The translations under genes and the position numbers were made by a program. Source: JAJEDW01 sp963555775 (GTDB lineage: Bacteria; Acidobacteriota; Terriglobia; 20CM-2-55-15). Taken from it: 64,000 bases of DNA. Below the pieces are notes generated by a model. The model ran no database searches and was not told the DNA's origin. It saw nothing but the letters and a program-made list of their open reading frames with translations. The stretch is from NCBI GenBank assembly GCA_963555775.3, contig CAUVWY020000010.1, positions 620,001 to 684,000 on the forward strand, given 5' to 3'. Shown in pieces: positions 17,893 through 27,343 of this stretch (position 1 is the first letter of the stretch; every line of letters starts with the position of its first letter).

Positions 17893-19212
17893 CTAACCGG
17901 CCAACAGGATCTGCAAGTCCATCAAGTTGGTGTGCGTCGGGCCCGTGACGATGAGGTCGCCAACGGCATCGAGGAAGGTAAAAGAATCGTTGGCCCGCAA
18001 AAAAGTCATCGGTTCATGGTTCAGTTCGATGGACCGGGAGCACGTGAGCGGATCGACGAGTCCACCGGCGGCATCGGTCGGACCGTCCGTGCCATCGGTC
18101 GCGACGCTTGCAAAACAGACCGGGTGGGGCCAGTCCCGCATCCCGACCGCCCATGCCAGGGCCATTTCCTGATTTCGACCGCCTCGTCCCCGCCCCCGGA
18201 CCGTCACCGTGGTTTCACCCGCAGCCAGAATGCACGCCGGTGGATTCAAGGGGTTGCCGCTCGAACCGATTTCGCGGGCCACGGAGGCGAACAAGCGCCC
18301 CACCTCGCGGGCCTCGCCTTCAATCTCCGAACTCAGGACCAACGTGCCAAACCCCAGTTCGCGGGCTTTGGCGGCCGCCACTTCCGTCAACAATCGATTG
18401 TTGGCAACAATGTGATTGTGGGATCGGTCGAAAATGGGGTTTCCAAACTTCGGCGTCTCGCGCACGTCTCCGCGTGATCCGGATTCGAGGCGCTTCAATA
18501 CGGGTTCGGGAATGTCGATTTCATACTTGCGAACAATTCCCAGAGCGTCCGCGAAGGTGGTGGTATCGGGCGCGGTCGGACCCGACGCGATAAAATCGAG
18601 TGGATCGCCGATGACGTCGGACATGATGAGCGAAACGACCTGGGCCGGCGCCGCCCACTCCATCAACTGTCCCCCCTTGATCGCCGAAAGATGCTTTCGA
18701 ACCGCGTTCAGTTCGCGAATGTCCGCCCCGGCCCTCAACATCCGCGAGGTGACTTCCTGCTTCTGTTCAAGTGAGATACCCGGGGCCGGGGCCGGGAGAA
18801 GCGAGGATCCGCCACCCGAAATGAGGCACAGGACGACATCGGCCGGTGAAAGGCCATCGAGAATCTGGCGCATCCTGCCGACGGCAAGTTCGCCGGCACG
18901 GTCGGGAACCGGATGACCGGCCTCGAGCACCTCGATTCGCCTGGTGGGAAGACGATGACCGTATTTGGTAATGACCAGTCCCGTTGAAACGCGCTCGCCC
19001 AAAATGCCTTCGACGGCCTGCGCCATTCCCGCACCGGCTTTCCCGGCGCCGATCACGATCAGACGACCCGGAACCGTGTACTCTTTCCCGCCGACCCGGA
19101 AGCCGCGACCGGTCGATTCAAGGGCGCGTGGAATACAGACATCGGGATGCGCGGCTTCGAGCGACGCTTGCCAGATCCGCTTCGCCGCGGCCCGCAATTC
19201 AGGGATGGTCAT
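17893..19212 (-). CDS. Glycerate kinase (MOFRL/DUF4147 family)
   Basis: 439 residues from the ATG at 19212 (MTIPELRAAAKRIW). The same frame runs open 256 codons further upstream, but that part is antisense to hpt and is rejected. Motifs: VIGAGKAGAGMAQA near the N-terminus, LISGGGSSLLPAPAPG, and a C-terminal MOFRL region with GGRNQEMALA and TDGTDGPTDAAGG. These are diagnostic of the GckA/TtuD-type kinase that makes 2-phosphoglycerate from glycerate. It converges on the Spy-like gene with a 3-bp gap. Confidence 0.88.
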   Translation of the reverse strand: MTIPELRAAAKRIWQASLEAAHPDVCIPRALESTGRGFRVGGKEYTVPGRLIVIGAGKAGAGMAQAVEGILGERVSTGLVITKYGHRLPTRRIEVLEAGHPVPDRAGELAVGRMRQILDGLSPADVVLCLISGGGSSLLPAPAPGISLEQKQEVTSRMLRAGADIRELNAVRKHLSAIKGGQLMEWAAPAQVVSLIMSDVIGDPLDFIASGPTAPDTTTFADALGIVRKYEIDIPEPVLKRLESGSRGDVRETPKFGNPIFDRSHNHIVANNRLLTEVAAAKARELGFGTLVLSSEIEGEAREVGRLFASVAREIGSSGNPLNPPACILAAGETTVTVRGRGRGGRNQEMALAWAVGMRDWPHPVCFASVATDGTDGPTDAAGGLVDPLTCSRSIELNHEPMTFLRANDSFTFLDAVGDLIVTGPTHTNLMDLQILLAG

Positions 19213-19309
19213 GCCAGCGACATTTCTATCACGGGGCCGCAACTCCCAAACATGAAAAACCTCCGCGCGGTGGGCTGCCAGCCCGCTGCAGATCCCTACG
19301 GGGTCGCGG

Positions 19310-19330
19310 GCAGGGTTCTGCCATGGGCTG
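19310..19330 (+). repeat. Short dispersed repeat, copy 3 (TTCTGCCATGGGCTG form)
   Basis: GCAGGG followed by TTCTGCCATGGGCTG, closely related to the copies at 9501 and 9931. It lies between glycerate kinase and hpt, just after a GGGCTGCCAGCCC palindrome (about 19272-19284). Confidence 0.55.
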
Positions 19331-19353
19331 TGTTCGGGTAAACTCGGATCGAA

Positions 19354-19920
19354 ATGGATATGCACGGTCGATCCGTCGGACATACGCTGATACCCAGCGT
19401 CCGAATCGCCTCCCGAATTACCGAACTTGGAAAGCAAATTTCCTCGGACTATGCGGATTCGGCACTCGTCATGATTGCCGTGCTCCGAGGCAGTTTCGTT
19501 TTCGCGGCCGACCTGATGCGGCAGTTGGAACCGCGTATCGATGTCCAACTCGACTTCGTTTCCGCACACAGCTATGGTTCGGAAACCGTATCTTCGGGAC
19601 ATGTCACGATCGATCTGGAACCCACCGCCCAGTTGGCGGACAAACACGTGCTTATCGTCGAGGACATCGTCGATACCGGCCGCACTCTGAAGGTGATCGA
19701 ACAGACCATCGCCGGCCATGGCCCCGCAACGATCCGCACGGTTTCGCTTCTCCTCAAGGAGGGCCGGATGACAGAAAACCGCACGCTCGACTACTTTGGG
19801 TTCAGGATTCCCGACGTATTCGTCGTAGGCTACGGGTTGGATTACGATCAACGGTACCGGCACCTTCCAGATATTCGGGTTCTGGACCACTCCGCCCGAC
19901 CGAGCGGCCAAACACGATGA
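19354..19920 (+). CDS. hpt: Hypoxanthine phosphoribosyltransferase
   Basis: 188 residues with the type I PRTase PRPP loop VLIVEDIVDTGRTL (about residues 98-111) and the upstream AVLRGSFVFAADL segment, both typical of hypoxanthine-guanine PRTases in purine salvage. The usual bacterial length is 175-190. Its TGA overlaps the ATG of the next gene (ATGA), so purine salvage is translationally coupled to a signalling phosphatase. Confidence 0.92.
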   Translation: MDMHGRSVGHTLIPSVRIASRITELGKQISSDYADSALVMIAVLRGSFVFAADLMRQLEPRIDVQLDFVSAHSYGSETVSSGHVTIDLEPTAQLADKHVLIVEDIVDTGRTLKVIEQTIAGHGPATIRTVSLLLKEGRMTENRTLDYFGFRIPDVFVVGYGLDYDQRYRHLPDIRVLDHSARPSGQTR

Positions 19921-21674
19921 AGCAGACCGACAGTTCCACAGGACTTGACACGACGCAGTTGCTGACCGAACTGATCGCAATCAACCGTGAATTGACCGCC
20001 ATCCTCGATCTGGATCTCCTGTTGAAGAAAATCGCGGAACACACCCAGCGGTTCGTAAGCCACCAGGTATTTGCGATTCTGCTGGTCGATGAATCCCGCC
20101 AGGAACTTTATTACCGATTTTCGATTGGACACTCCGCGGAAATCATCGACACGCTGCGCGTCCCCGTCGGGGAGGGTCTGATCGGCGCCGCCGCAAAGGA
20201 GCGGCGAACCATAGTAGTCGACGATGTATCGAAGGACCCGCGGTACATCAACGTACTGCCGACGACACGATCCGAACTCGCGGTTCCCCTGATCAGTCAG
20301 GAAAGGGTTCTTGGCGTTCTGGACATCGAAAGCCCCGAACGGGCGTACTTCACCCAGGATCAGGTCCGGATTCTCGACATGCTGGCGAGCCAGATCGCGA
20401 TCGCCATCGAAAACGCCAATCTATATGAAAGCGAACGCAAGAACCGGGAGATCCTTTCCCTGCTTTACGACATCAGCCTCGAAGTGGCGTCGACGCTGGA
20501 CGTCGAGGAGCTAATCAACAAGATCGCAACCGCGGTACGGGCGACGATCGACTACCACATTTTTTCGATTTTTCTTCTCGACGAATCGACCCGCACACTC
20601 AAGCCGCGCATCGTCCTGAGGCACGACTCGCAGGAGCATGCGAAGTTCGATATTGCTCTGGGAGAGGGTCTGGTGGGAACGACCGCGCTGGAAAACAGGT
20701 CCATACGCGTCGGAAACGTTCAAAGCGATCCGCGGTACATCAACGTCCACGGCGAGACCGTTTCGGAAATGGCGATTCCCCTGGCGTTCAAGGGACGTAT
20801 GATCGGGGTTCTCGACCTGGAGAGCCGCGAGCAAGACCAATTCACCGAATATGACGAGCGTTTGCTGACGACGCTCGCAACCCGAATCGCATCGGCGTTG
20901 GTCAACGCCGAACTCTACGAAAAGGTCACCGAAAGCGAACAGCGTTTCGAACACGAACTCACCATCGCGCGCGAAATTCAGCGTGAACTGCTGCCCAAGG
21001 AGGAGATCCGCCCTATCGGCCCACTGCGCCTCGCTGTCTCGTTCATGCCCGTCGCGCATTTGGGAGGGGACCACTACGACGTCATTCATTTCGATGACAA
21101 GCGGGTCGCCATATTGATCGGCGACGTTTCGGGAAAAGGGGTGCCCGCGGCGCTGTATGCCGCCCTGGCAAGCGGTATCATCCGAACCCGCGCGACACGC
21201 AAATACCCTCCGGCCAAAATGCTCGAACTGGTCAACAAGACCCTGCAACAACGGCCTATCGCCACCCAGTACATCGCTCTGACCTATGCCATCTATGACC
21301 CGGAACGGAAACAACTGACGCTGGCAAATTCCGGACTTCCCTACGCGATACGGGTTCGTGGCGAAGAGTTCAGCTTCCTGGACGTGGCGGGCATTCCGCT
21401 GGGCCTGTTTCCCAATTCCACCTATCGGGAAAGCGTTCTCGATCTTCAGACGGGAGACCTGATCGTCCTTTATACCGACGGGATCGTCGAACGGCGGAAT
21501 TCAAGCGGAGAGGAGTTCGGCCTCAGACGATTGGCCCAAGTCATCCTTGAAGATCGAGCACTGGAGCCGAAAGAATTGATTCGGTCGATCACGAAAAAGC
21601 TCGGTACGTTCAGTGGCGGGAAGGCGGCTGACGACGATCAAACGATCTTTGTGTTGAAGATGGCGGAAGATTGA
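19917..21674 (+). CDS. GAF-GAF-SpoIIE (PP2C-type) serine phosphatase, RsbU-like
   Basis: 585 residues from the ATG at 19917, overlapping the hpt stop; the longer open frame starting at 18984 is antisense to glycerate kinase and spurious. Two GAF domains (about 25-165 and 200-345) show matching GEGLIGAAA / GEGLVGTTA and DPRYINV repeats. A short helical linker precedes a SpoIIE/PP2C catalytic domain (about 385-583) with GGDHYD, ILIGDVSGKGVPAAL and VLYTDGIVERRN acidic motifs for metal binding. Such proteins dephosphorylate anti-sigma-factor antagonists in partner-switching pathways. No anti-anti-sigma partner is adjacent. Confidence 0.88.
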   Translation: MKQTDSSTGLDTTQLLTELIAINRELTAILDLDLLLKKIAEHTQRFVSHQVFAILLVDESRQELYYRFSIGHSAEIIDTLRVPVGEGLIGAAAKERRTIVVDDVSKDPRYINVLPTTRSELAVPLISQERVLGVLDIESPERAYFTQDQVRILDMLASQIAIAIENANLYESERKNREILSLLYDISLEVASTLDVEELINKIATAVRATIDYHIFSIFLLDESTRTLKPRIVLRHDSQEHAKFDIALGEGLVGTTALENRSIRVGNVQSDPRYINVHGETVSEMAIPLAFKGRMIGVLDLESREQDQFTEYDERLLTTLATRIASALVNAELYEKVTESEQRFEHELTIAREIQRELLPKEEIRPIGPLRLAVSFMPVAHLGGDHYDVIHFDDKRVAILIGDVSGKGVPAALYAALASGIIRTRATRKYPPAKMLELVNKTLQQRPIATQYIALTYAIYDPERKQLTLANSGLPYAIRVRGEEFSFLDVAGIPLGLFPNSTYRESVLDLQTGDLIVLYTDGIVERRNSSGEEFGLRRLAQVILEDRALEPKELIRSITKKLGTFSGGKAADDDQTIFVLKMAED

Positions 21675-21719
21675 CAGCCCGGAATTCCGCATCGAGTACC
21701 TGGGTTCCGTGACCGTCGC

Positions 21720-22544
21720 TCAGAAGCGGAACACCGCAAGAAGTTGGGGGAGGACTTCGTCGGCATCCCTGAAACCGAATTTGTTGGTCCAGACCTGGAA
21801 TTCGATTCCCACAAAGAAACGTCCCGGCTGACTGAGAAGCGCGTTGCCGACATCGAACCGAAATTGCGGCTGTAACAGGATCCAGTAGGGGAAGCGGCCC
21901 CCAAACTCGTTGGCCCGCGAACTCTGCCATTCGCCGTGCCCCTCGAACGAGAACGCCCCGCCCCCGATCTCGAACGGCAGTCCCCAGTTGAAGTCGAACG
22001 TATGGCTGTTGCCTTCCTTCGGCGCCCCGCCGGCCGCCAACCCCTGACTGCGGTCCATCTGGTACTGGTAGTCGATGTTCGCAAAGGCAAAGCCCGGCAG
22101 ATCGAGTTGGAACCGGAAACCGGGGGTGATCTTGAGAATCCTGGACTGCGCGCCCCAACTCAGCCCACCCAGTGGTCCAACGTCCCGGATGAATCCCCAT
22201 GAGATACTACGTCCGGTGACCGCGCCCAAACTCACGTACGGATACCATTCCAGATAAACATCCCGATTCGCCACGGCGCCGGCGCAACATTGCATGTCCA
22301 CGAAGAGAAAATTCTCGCCGTAGTTCCAGGCGCTCGCGTGCTGAAAGGTCAGGATGTGCTGAAAGCCATCGGGGCTTACCGGATGAGGGCGCAACGCACC
22401 GCCGCCCTGGTATTGGAATTCGGTGACGCTGAACCCCTGGGCTCGAGCAGTTCCACCCGCCAACTGCAGGAAACCCGCCAGGAGCGCTAGTTGGACGATC
22501 TTCGGAAACAAGAATCTTGACCGAATTCCGAATCCGCCACTCAT
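21720..22544 (-). CDS. Outer-membrane protein, Tsx/OmpK-like barrel
   Basis: 274 residues with a signal peptide (about 1-36, ending ARAQG) and alternating aromatic-rich beta strands. It begins FSVTEFQYQGGG and ends LLAVFRF with a terminal Phe. The layout resembles the nucleoside-specific channel family Tsx/OmpK, but similarity is judged by eye only, so a generic outer-membrane channel is the safer call. It is divergent from the Sel1 gene. Confidence 0.6.
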   Translation of the reverse strand: MSGGFGIRSRFLFPKIVQLALLAGFLQLAGGTARAQGFSVTEFQYQGGGALRPHPVSPDGFQHILTFQHASAWNYGENFLFVDMQCCAGAVANRDVYLEWYPYVSLGAVTGRSISWGFIRDVGPLGGLSWGAQSRILKITPGFRFQLDLPGFAFANIDYQYQMDRSQGLAAGGAPKEGNSHTFDFNWGLPFEIGGGAFSFEGHGEWQSSRANEFGGRFPYWILLQPQFRFDVGNALLSQPGRFFVGIEFQVWTNKFGFRDADEVLPQLLAVFRF

Positions 22545-22752
22545 TCCCTAGTTCGCCTTCACCCCTCGCCGGAGGCGGATGAGTCCCCCACCGGCGCTTT
22601 CCGTCCGGGAAGGGTGTTGCTGGATGAATCGTTCCCGGGTAGGTCGGTTTCGCTCGGTTGGATGCCTATTCTCATTCTGGATTCTTGTGCCGGTTGGCCA
22701 AACCATTCCTCGGTTCCATGATTTGCCACGTTCCTACTTTAACGTTTTTTGG

Positions 22753-22781
22753 TTCAAACCCGCTTCACGGCTGCTTAAAAT
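22753..22781 (+). promoter_or_regulatory. Sigma-70-type promoter of the Sel1-repeat gene (leaderless mRNA)
   Basis: -35 TTCAAA at 22753-22758, 17-bp spacer, -10 TAAAAT at 22776-22781. Transcription would start about 22788, at the ATG itself (22789), so the mRNA would be leaderless. No ribosome-binding site precedes that ATG. Confidence 0.45.
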
Positions 22782-22788
22782 ATTGCCC

Positions 22789-23907
22789 ATGCTCGATACT
22801 CTAAAGCTCTCTCGCGAAAGGAAACCTGCGCCCGTACTTGCACTTTTCGTGCTGGGGTTCACGTTGGCCGCGCCTTGCGTGCTCGGGCAGGACGCGGATC
22901 CGACGGCCGAAATCCGCCGTTTTGCCGATGATGGAAACGCTTCTGCGCAGGCCACTCTCGGTTTCATGTACGAAATTGGCCAGGGCGTACCTCAAGACGA
23001 GGCGGAAGCCGTACGGTGGTACCGGCTCGCCGCCGATCAGGGCGAGGTCGTTGCCCAAATCAACCTCGGCCTCATGTACGCCGACGGACGGGGCGTGCCC
23101 GAAGACGACGCCGAAGCCGTAATGTGGTTGCAACTCGCTGCGGACCAGGGTCACAGCGACGCCCAATTCAACCTCGGCCTCATGTACGACAACGGTGATG
23201 GCGTGCCTGAAAACGACGCCGAAGCCGTCAGGTGGTACCGGCTCGCCGCCGATCAGGGGGACGCGGCCGCCCAGGCCATCCTCGGTCTCATGTACACCGA
23301 CGGACGGGGCGTGGGTCAAGACGAGGCCGAAGCCGTGAGGTGGCTCCAACTCGCCGCCGACCAGGGGGTCGCTGCCGATCAGTTCAACCTCGGCCTCATG
23401 TACGACAACGGGCGCGGCGTGCCTGAAAACGACGCCGAAGCCGTCAACTGGTACCAACTCGCCGCCGACCGGGGTTACGCCGCGGCCCAATCCAACCTCG
23501 GCCTCATGTACGCCGACGGGCGCGGCGTGCCCGTAAATGATGCCGAAGCCGTGAAGTGGTACCAACTCGCAGCCGATCAGGGGGTCACCGCGGCCCAGTA
23601 CAACCTCGGCATCATGTACGCCAATGGACGGGGTGTGGCTGAAGACGACGCCGAAGCCGTCAACTGGTACCAACTCGCCGCCGACCGGGGTTACGCCGCG
23701 GCCCAATCCAACCTCGGCCTCATGTATGCCAATGGGTGGGGCGTGCCCGAAGATTACGTCCGCGCTTATGCCTGGTGGATCCTTGCCGCCGCGCAGGAGA
23801 TCGAATCGGCCATCCAGAACATGGAAGATCTCGCGACACGCATGACCGCCGATGACATCGCGCGCGCCGAGGAACTGAGCGCCACGCTGTTGGACCGCAT
23901 CGAATAA
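22789..23907 (+). CDS. Secreted Sel1-like repeat protein
   Basis: 372 residues from the ATG at 22789. The open frame extends 70 codons further but contains the promoter-like boxes. Signal peptide about 1-38 (LALFVLGFTLAAPCVLGQ). Eight 36-residue Sel1 repeats (NLGLMYxxGxGVPxDDAEAVxWYxLAADQG) follow, then a short helical tail. Sel1 arrays are TPR-like scaffolds for protein contacts, often in envelope or host-interaction roles. At DNA level the 108-bp units are very similar, which suggests recent duplication or gene conversion. Confidence 0.85.
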   Translation: MLDTLKLSRERKPAPVLALFVLGFTLAAPCVLGQDADPTAEIRRFADDGNASAQATLGFMYEIGQGVPQDEAEAVRWYRLAADQGEVVAQINLGLMYADGRGVPEDDAEAVMWLQLAADQGHSDAQFNLGLMYDNGDGVPENDAEAVRWYRLAADQGDAAAQAILGLMYTDGRGVGQDEAEAVRWLQLAADQGVAADQFNLGLMYDNGRGVPENDAEAVNWYQLAADRGYAAAQSNLGLMYADGRGVPVNDAEAVKWYQLAADQGVTAAQYNLGIMYANGRGVAEDDAEAVNWYQLAADRGYAAAQSNLGLMYANGWGVPEDYVRAYAWWILAAAQEIESAIQNMEDLATRMTADDIARAEELSATLLDRIE

Positions 23908-24161
23908 CTCGCGCCCCCCCTGGGGCGCTTGATCCGGCGCGTGGATACGCGCCGCGTCCGCTCTTCTCTTCCCTGTAATGCATGACAGAAGCAGGTCAAG
24001 CCGTGAGGGACCAATATTCAGGATGGCGACTGACGCTTGCGGGCAGGATGCCCGCGTTCCCAGGGGCATCCCGGGGACAGTTTCCACTCCTCGCGCCGGA
24101 TCAAGCGCGCCAGGGCGCTGGCCTGTCGTCAGGGGCAGGTGGCGCATGACCACCCGCCGCA

Positions 24162-26750
24162 TCAAGAGGCCCGCAGGGTAGCGGTCGGGTCGATGCGTGC
24201 CGCGCGAAACGCCGGAATGAGAGCGGCCAGGGTGCCGGCCCCTGTCAGCATCAAGGCCACCGCCACGAAAGTCAGAGGATCGGTTGGTTCCGTCTGGAAA
24301 AGGAAAGTCCGGATGATGCGCGCAGCCCCGGCGGCCCCGCCGAGACCCAGAAGCGTACCGGCCACGATGGGCACAACGGAGTCCCTCACGATCATCCACA
24401 CAACCTGGGGGCGCGTGGCGCCAAAGGCTATCCGCACACCGATTTCCGCCGTGCGGCGCGCCGCCGTGTAGGCCGTGATGCCAAACACGCCGACCAGGGT
24501 CAGTACAAGACCCAGGCCACCGAGCAAACCCAAAAGAAGCGTCCGGCGCCGGGGCGTTGCGACGCGGTCGCCGAACCAGCCATCGGCAGTCCGGACGCTC
24601 TCGACCAGCACGCGCGGCCCCACCGATTGCGCCACGCTTCGCAGTTGCCCCTGCGGATTCGGGCCGGAACCCGAGGGGCGCACGACGATCGTCATGGCTC
24701 GGGTCGGATTGGCTTCGCTCGCGTCGAATGGCAGATACACCTGATTGTTCGTACTTTGCACGCCTAACGGCCCGCCGTGGCGGACATCCGCAACGACACC
24801 GAGAACGGTCCAGGGTTCGCTCTGACCGAAGTGTGTAAACCGCCTCCCGACGGCCGGTCCGTCCGGGAAGATCTCCCGAGCCGCCGCCTGATTGATAACT
24901 GCACCCCGGAATCCGGATGCATGGTCCTGGTCCGTCGGCAGCCGCCCGTCGAGCAGTTCGACGTCAATCGTCTCGAAGTAGCCTGGCAGCACACGGAACA
25001 TTGTGACAAAGGTCGATTCGCCCCCAACCTCTACCGCGGTAAACATCGCGCTGGCGCCGAGCGGGAAGTTATCCACTCCGCCCGCGGATGCGATGCCAAC
25101 CGTTGCACGAAGGTGTCTGAGCAACTCCAGGTAATAGGTTCCGTGAACGCTGGGATCGGGACTCAGGGGCAATACCTCCATTGCCACCAGGCCGTCGGGA
25201 TCGAAACCGAGGTCGAAAGCCGCCAGCCGCTCATAGGTCCGAATCATCAACCCGGCACCAACGACGAGTATCGCCGCGAGTGCCACTTCCGCGACGATCA
25301 GCATCTGTCCCCCGCGACGAGACAGCGTGGACGATACCGAGTGTAGGGCGCCGTGGGCAAACGCCTGTGCGAGGTTCACACGGGAGAGCAGAATCGCAGG
25401 CACAAACCCAAACAGGACGACCGTTGTTAACAGGACTGACGCGGTGCCGGCGAGAACTCGAAGATTGATCTCGACCGCCGAGTTCACCGGCATGGACATC
25501 GGAATGTTGGCAACGATCGCATCGAGCGCGGCCGACGCCAGCAGAACACCGACGACAGCCCCGGCAAGGGCGAGGACGAGGCTTTCAGTCAGCAACTGGC
25601 GCGTCAAACGGGGCCATCCCGCCCCGACGGAGAAGCGCGTCGCGAACTCCGGCTGACGCGCAGCCCCGCGAGCGAACAAAAGACCCGCAACATTTACACA
25701 CGCGATCAGAAGGATCAACGCCACCGCCGCAACAAGCACGGTCACGGTCGTCCGGTAGCGGTCGGTCGTCCGATTCAACCGCGAGTCGACGATCGCACGG
25801 GCCTCCAAGGCGCGGCCCGGTACCGTCAGGGACGACAACCGTTCACTCGCCGCCTCGATCGTGATGCCCGGCTGAAGCCGTCCATAAACAGACACGCGGC
25901 CGGTGCCTCGCGATGAAGCTTCGTCGAGCGGGACCCGCAGCGGCCGAAACACCGGCGTATCCGCGTTGAACGACCGAGGCAACACGCCAACGATGGTCAC
26001 CACACCGTCACTGAGGCGAATCGATTCGCCGATCGCATCGGTGCGTCCCCCGTAACGGCTTTGCCAATATCCGTAGCCAAGGAGCGCCACCGGGGGGGCC
26101 TCGGCCTGCATGTCCTCGATCGAGAAGTCGCGACCCAGGACGGGCGTGACCCCGTGCATCGACAGGAAATCTTCGGTGAATTCGAATACCTGGATGCGCT
26201 CGGGTTCGGGACCGTCGGCGATGCGGCCTCCGAACGCCCTACCCCACCCTGCGACGGACGAGAAAACATCGTCGGCAGTCTGCCAGGTCCGCATGTCGTC
26301 CATCGACGGCATTGGCTGGGCTACGTTTCCACCCAGAAAATCCACTTCAGTCCGGATCGTGACGAGCCGATCCGGGTCCGGGTACGGCAACGGACGCAGC
26401 ATTGCGGCGTCGATGACGCTAAAAAGCGCCGTGGACGCTCCGATGCCGAGAGCCAGTGTCAGGACCGCGACGACCGACCAGCCACGCGCGCGCACCAACT
26501 GCCGGATCCCGTACCGGATGTCCTGCAGAAGCTGCTCGAGCCAGACGACCGCCCAGACCGCGTGCGCGTCCTCCGAGTTTCGCAGGGCGCTGCCGAATCT
26601 GCGCCGTGCCTCGAACCGGGCGTCGGATTCGCCCAACCCCTTGCGCCGGAGTTCCGCCGCCGCTTCCGCAATGTGGAGTTCCATCTCCTCGCGCAAGGCA
26701 GCCCGCCTCCTGGCGCTGCCGATCCAGTATCGAAGCTTCCTTGTCAGCAT
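24162..26750 (-). CDS. MacB/FtsX-type duplicated ABC permease (acidobacterial orphan permease type)
   Basis: 862 residues from the ATG at 26750 (MLTRKLRYWI). Layout: a charged N-terminal helical segment (about 1-60), first membrane helix (VVAVLTLALGIGASTALFSVID), MacB periplasmic domain, FtsX domain (about 365-490), a second periplasmic domain and a second FtsX domain near the C-terminus (TLVGVFGITAYTAARRTAEIGVRIAFGA). This duplicated permease without its own ATPase is the ADOP family, abundant in Acidobacteria. The ATG shares one base with the TGA of the upstream PadR gene, so the pair is translationally coupled. Role probably export or envelope stress; substrate unknown. Confidence 0.9.
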   Translation of the reverse strand: MLTRKLRYWIGSARRRAALREEMELHIAEAAAELRRKGLGESDARFEARRRFGSALRNSEDAHAVWAVVWLEQLLQDIRYGIRQLVRARGWSVVAVLTLALGIGASTALFSVIDAAMLRPLPYPDPDRLVTIRTEVDFLGGNVAQPMPSMDDMRTWQTADDVFSSVAGWGRAFGGRIADGPEPERIQVFEFTEDFLSMHGVTPVLGRDFSIEDMQAEAPPVALLGYGYWQSRYGGRTDAIGESIRLSDGVVTIVGVLPRSFNADTPVFRPLRVPLDEASSRGTGRVSVYGRLQPGITIEAASERLSSLTVPGRALEARAIVDSRLNRTTDRYRTTVTVLVAAVALILLIACVNVAGLLFARGAARQPEFATRFSVGAGWPRLTRQLLTESLVLALAGAVVGVLLASAALDAIVANIPMSMPVNSAVEINLRVLAGTASVLLTTVVLFGFVPAILLSRVNLAQAFAHGALHSVSSTLSRRGGQMLIVAEVALAAILVVGAGLMIRTYERLAAFDLGFDPDGLVAMEVLPLSPDPSVHGTYYLELLRHLRATVGIASAGGVDNFPLGASAMFTAVEVGGESTFVTMFRVLPGYFETIDVELLDGRLPTDQDHASGFRGAVINQAAAREIFPDGPAVGRRFTHFGQSEPWTVLGVVADVRHGGPLGVQSTNNQVYLPFDASEANPTRAMTIVVRPSGSGPNPQGQLRSVAQSVGPRVLVESVRTADGWFGDRVATPRRRTLLLGLLGGLGLVLTLVGVFGITAYTAARRTAEIGVRIAFGATRPQVVWMIVRDSVVPIVAGTLLGLGGAAGAARIIRTFLFQTEPTDPLTFVAVALMLTGAGTLAALIPAFRAARIDPTATLRAS

Positions 26751-27088
26751 CAGTTCGTCCCCATCACACGCGCGATAGCGACCGTGAGCCGCCGGTAGCG
26801 CTGAACCTCGTGCGCGAGTTGCCTGCGGCCCGCCGCGGTAATCTTGTAGATACGCGCTCGCCGGTTGTTTGGCGTCAGCCCCCATTCCCCATCGATCCAG
26901 CCGTGGAGTTCCAGACGCTGAAGCGCGGGGTACAAGGATCCTTCTTCGATAAGGATCTCATCGCCGGAAGTTTGCTGAATGAACTGCACGATCGCGTAGC
27001 CGTGCAAGTTGGCTCGCGTCAGAGTCTTGAGGATCAGCATGTCGAGCGACCCGGGGAGCGAGTTGTTTTTTTGTGATTTCCGTCCCAT
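26750..27088 (-). CDS. PadR family transcriptional regulator
   Basis: 112 residues. The winged-helix PadR domain is clear: LPGSLDMLILKTL, HGYAIVQFIQQ, EEGSLYPALQRLE and the wing NNRRARIYKITAAGRRQL. These small regulators typically sit before an ADOP permease and repress it until a ligand binds. Coupling to the downstream permease (overlapping TGATG) supports that here. Confidence 0.93.
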   Translation of the reverse strand: MGRKSQKNNSLPGSLDMLILKTLTRANLHGYAIVQFIQQTSGDEILIEEGSLYPALQRLELHGWIDGEWGLTPNNRRARIYKITAAGRRQLAHEVQRYRRLTVAIARVMGTN

Positions 27089-27343
27089 ACAAAGATTTCA
27101 TACCTTTATGCGACCGGAGATTACACATCGATCGTCATTAGTGTCCAAAGAATTCTTGGTATCGAACAACGTGAGGCGAATTTTACGGAAGCGGCATCCG
27201 CTTGCCGTGGGCATGGGGTTCCCGATGGGGTCAAAATGGCCCACAACGCCAAATACTGACGTGGCGATCCTTGTCCTCGGTCGATATATCCGTCGATTCA
27301 GGATTCGAAGGCTCTGACACCCAAGATCGTCCTGAACGCTCTC

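Noticed and set aside
18984..19916. Long N-terminal extension of the GAF-SpoIIE protein
   Set aside because: It overlaps glycerate kinase antisense and reads as Arg-rich shadow translation; the ATG overlapping the hpt stop is better.
19213..19980. 256-residue N-terminal extension of glycerate kinase
   Set aside because: It is antisense to hpt and has no family pattern; MTIPELRAAAKR at 19212 is the normal start.
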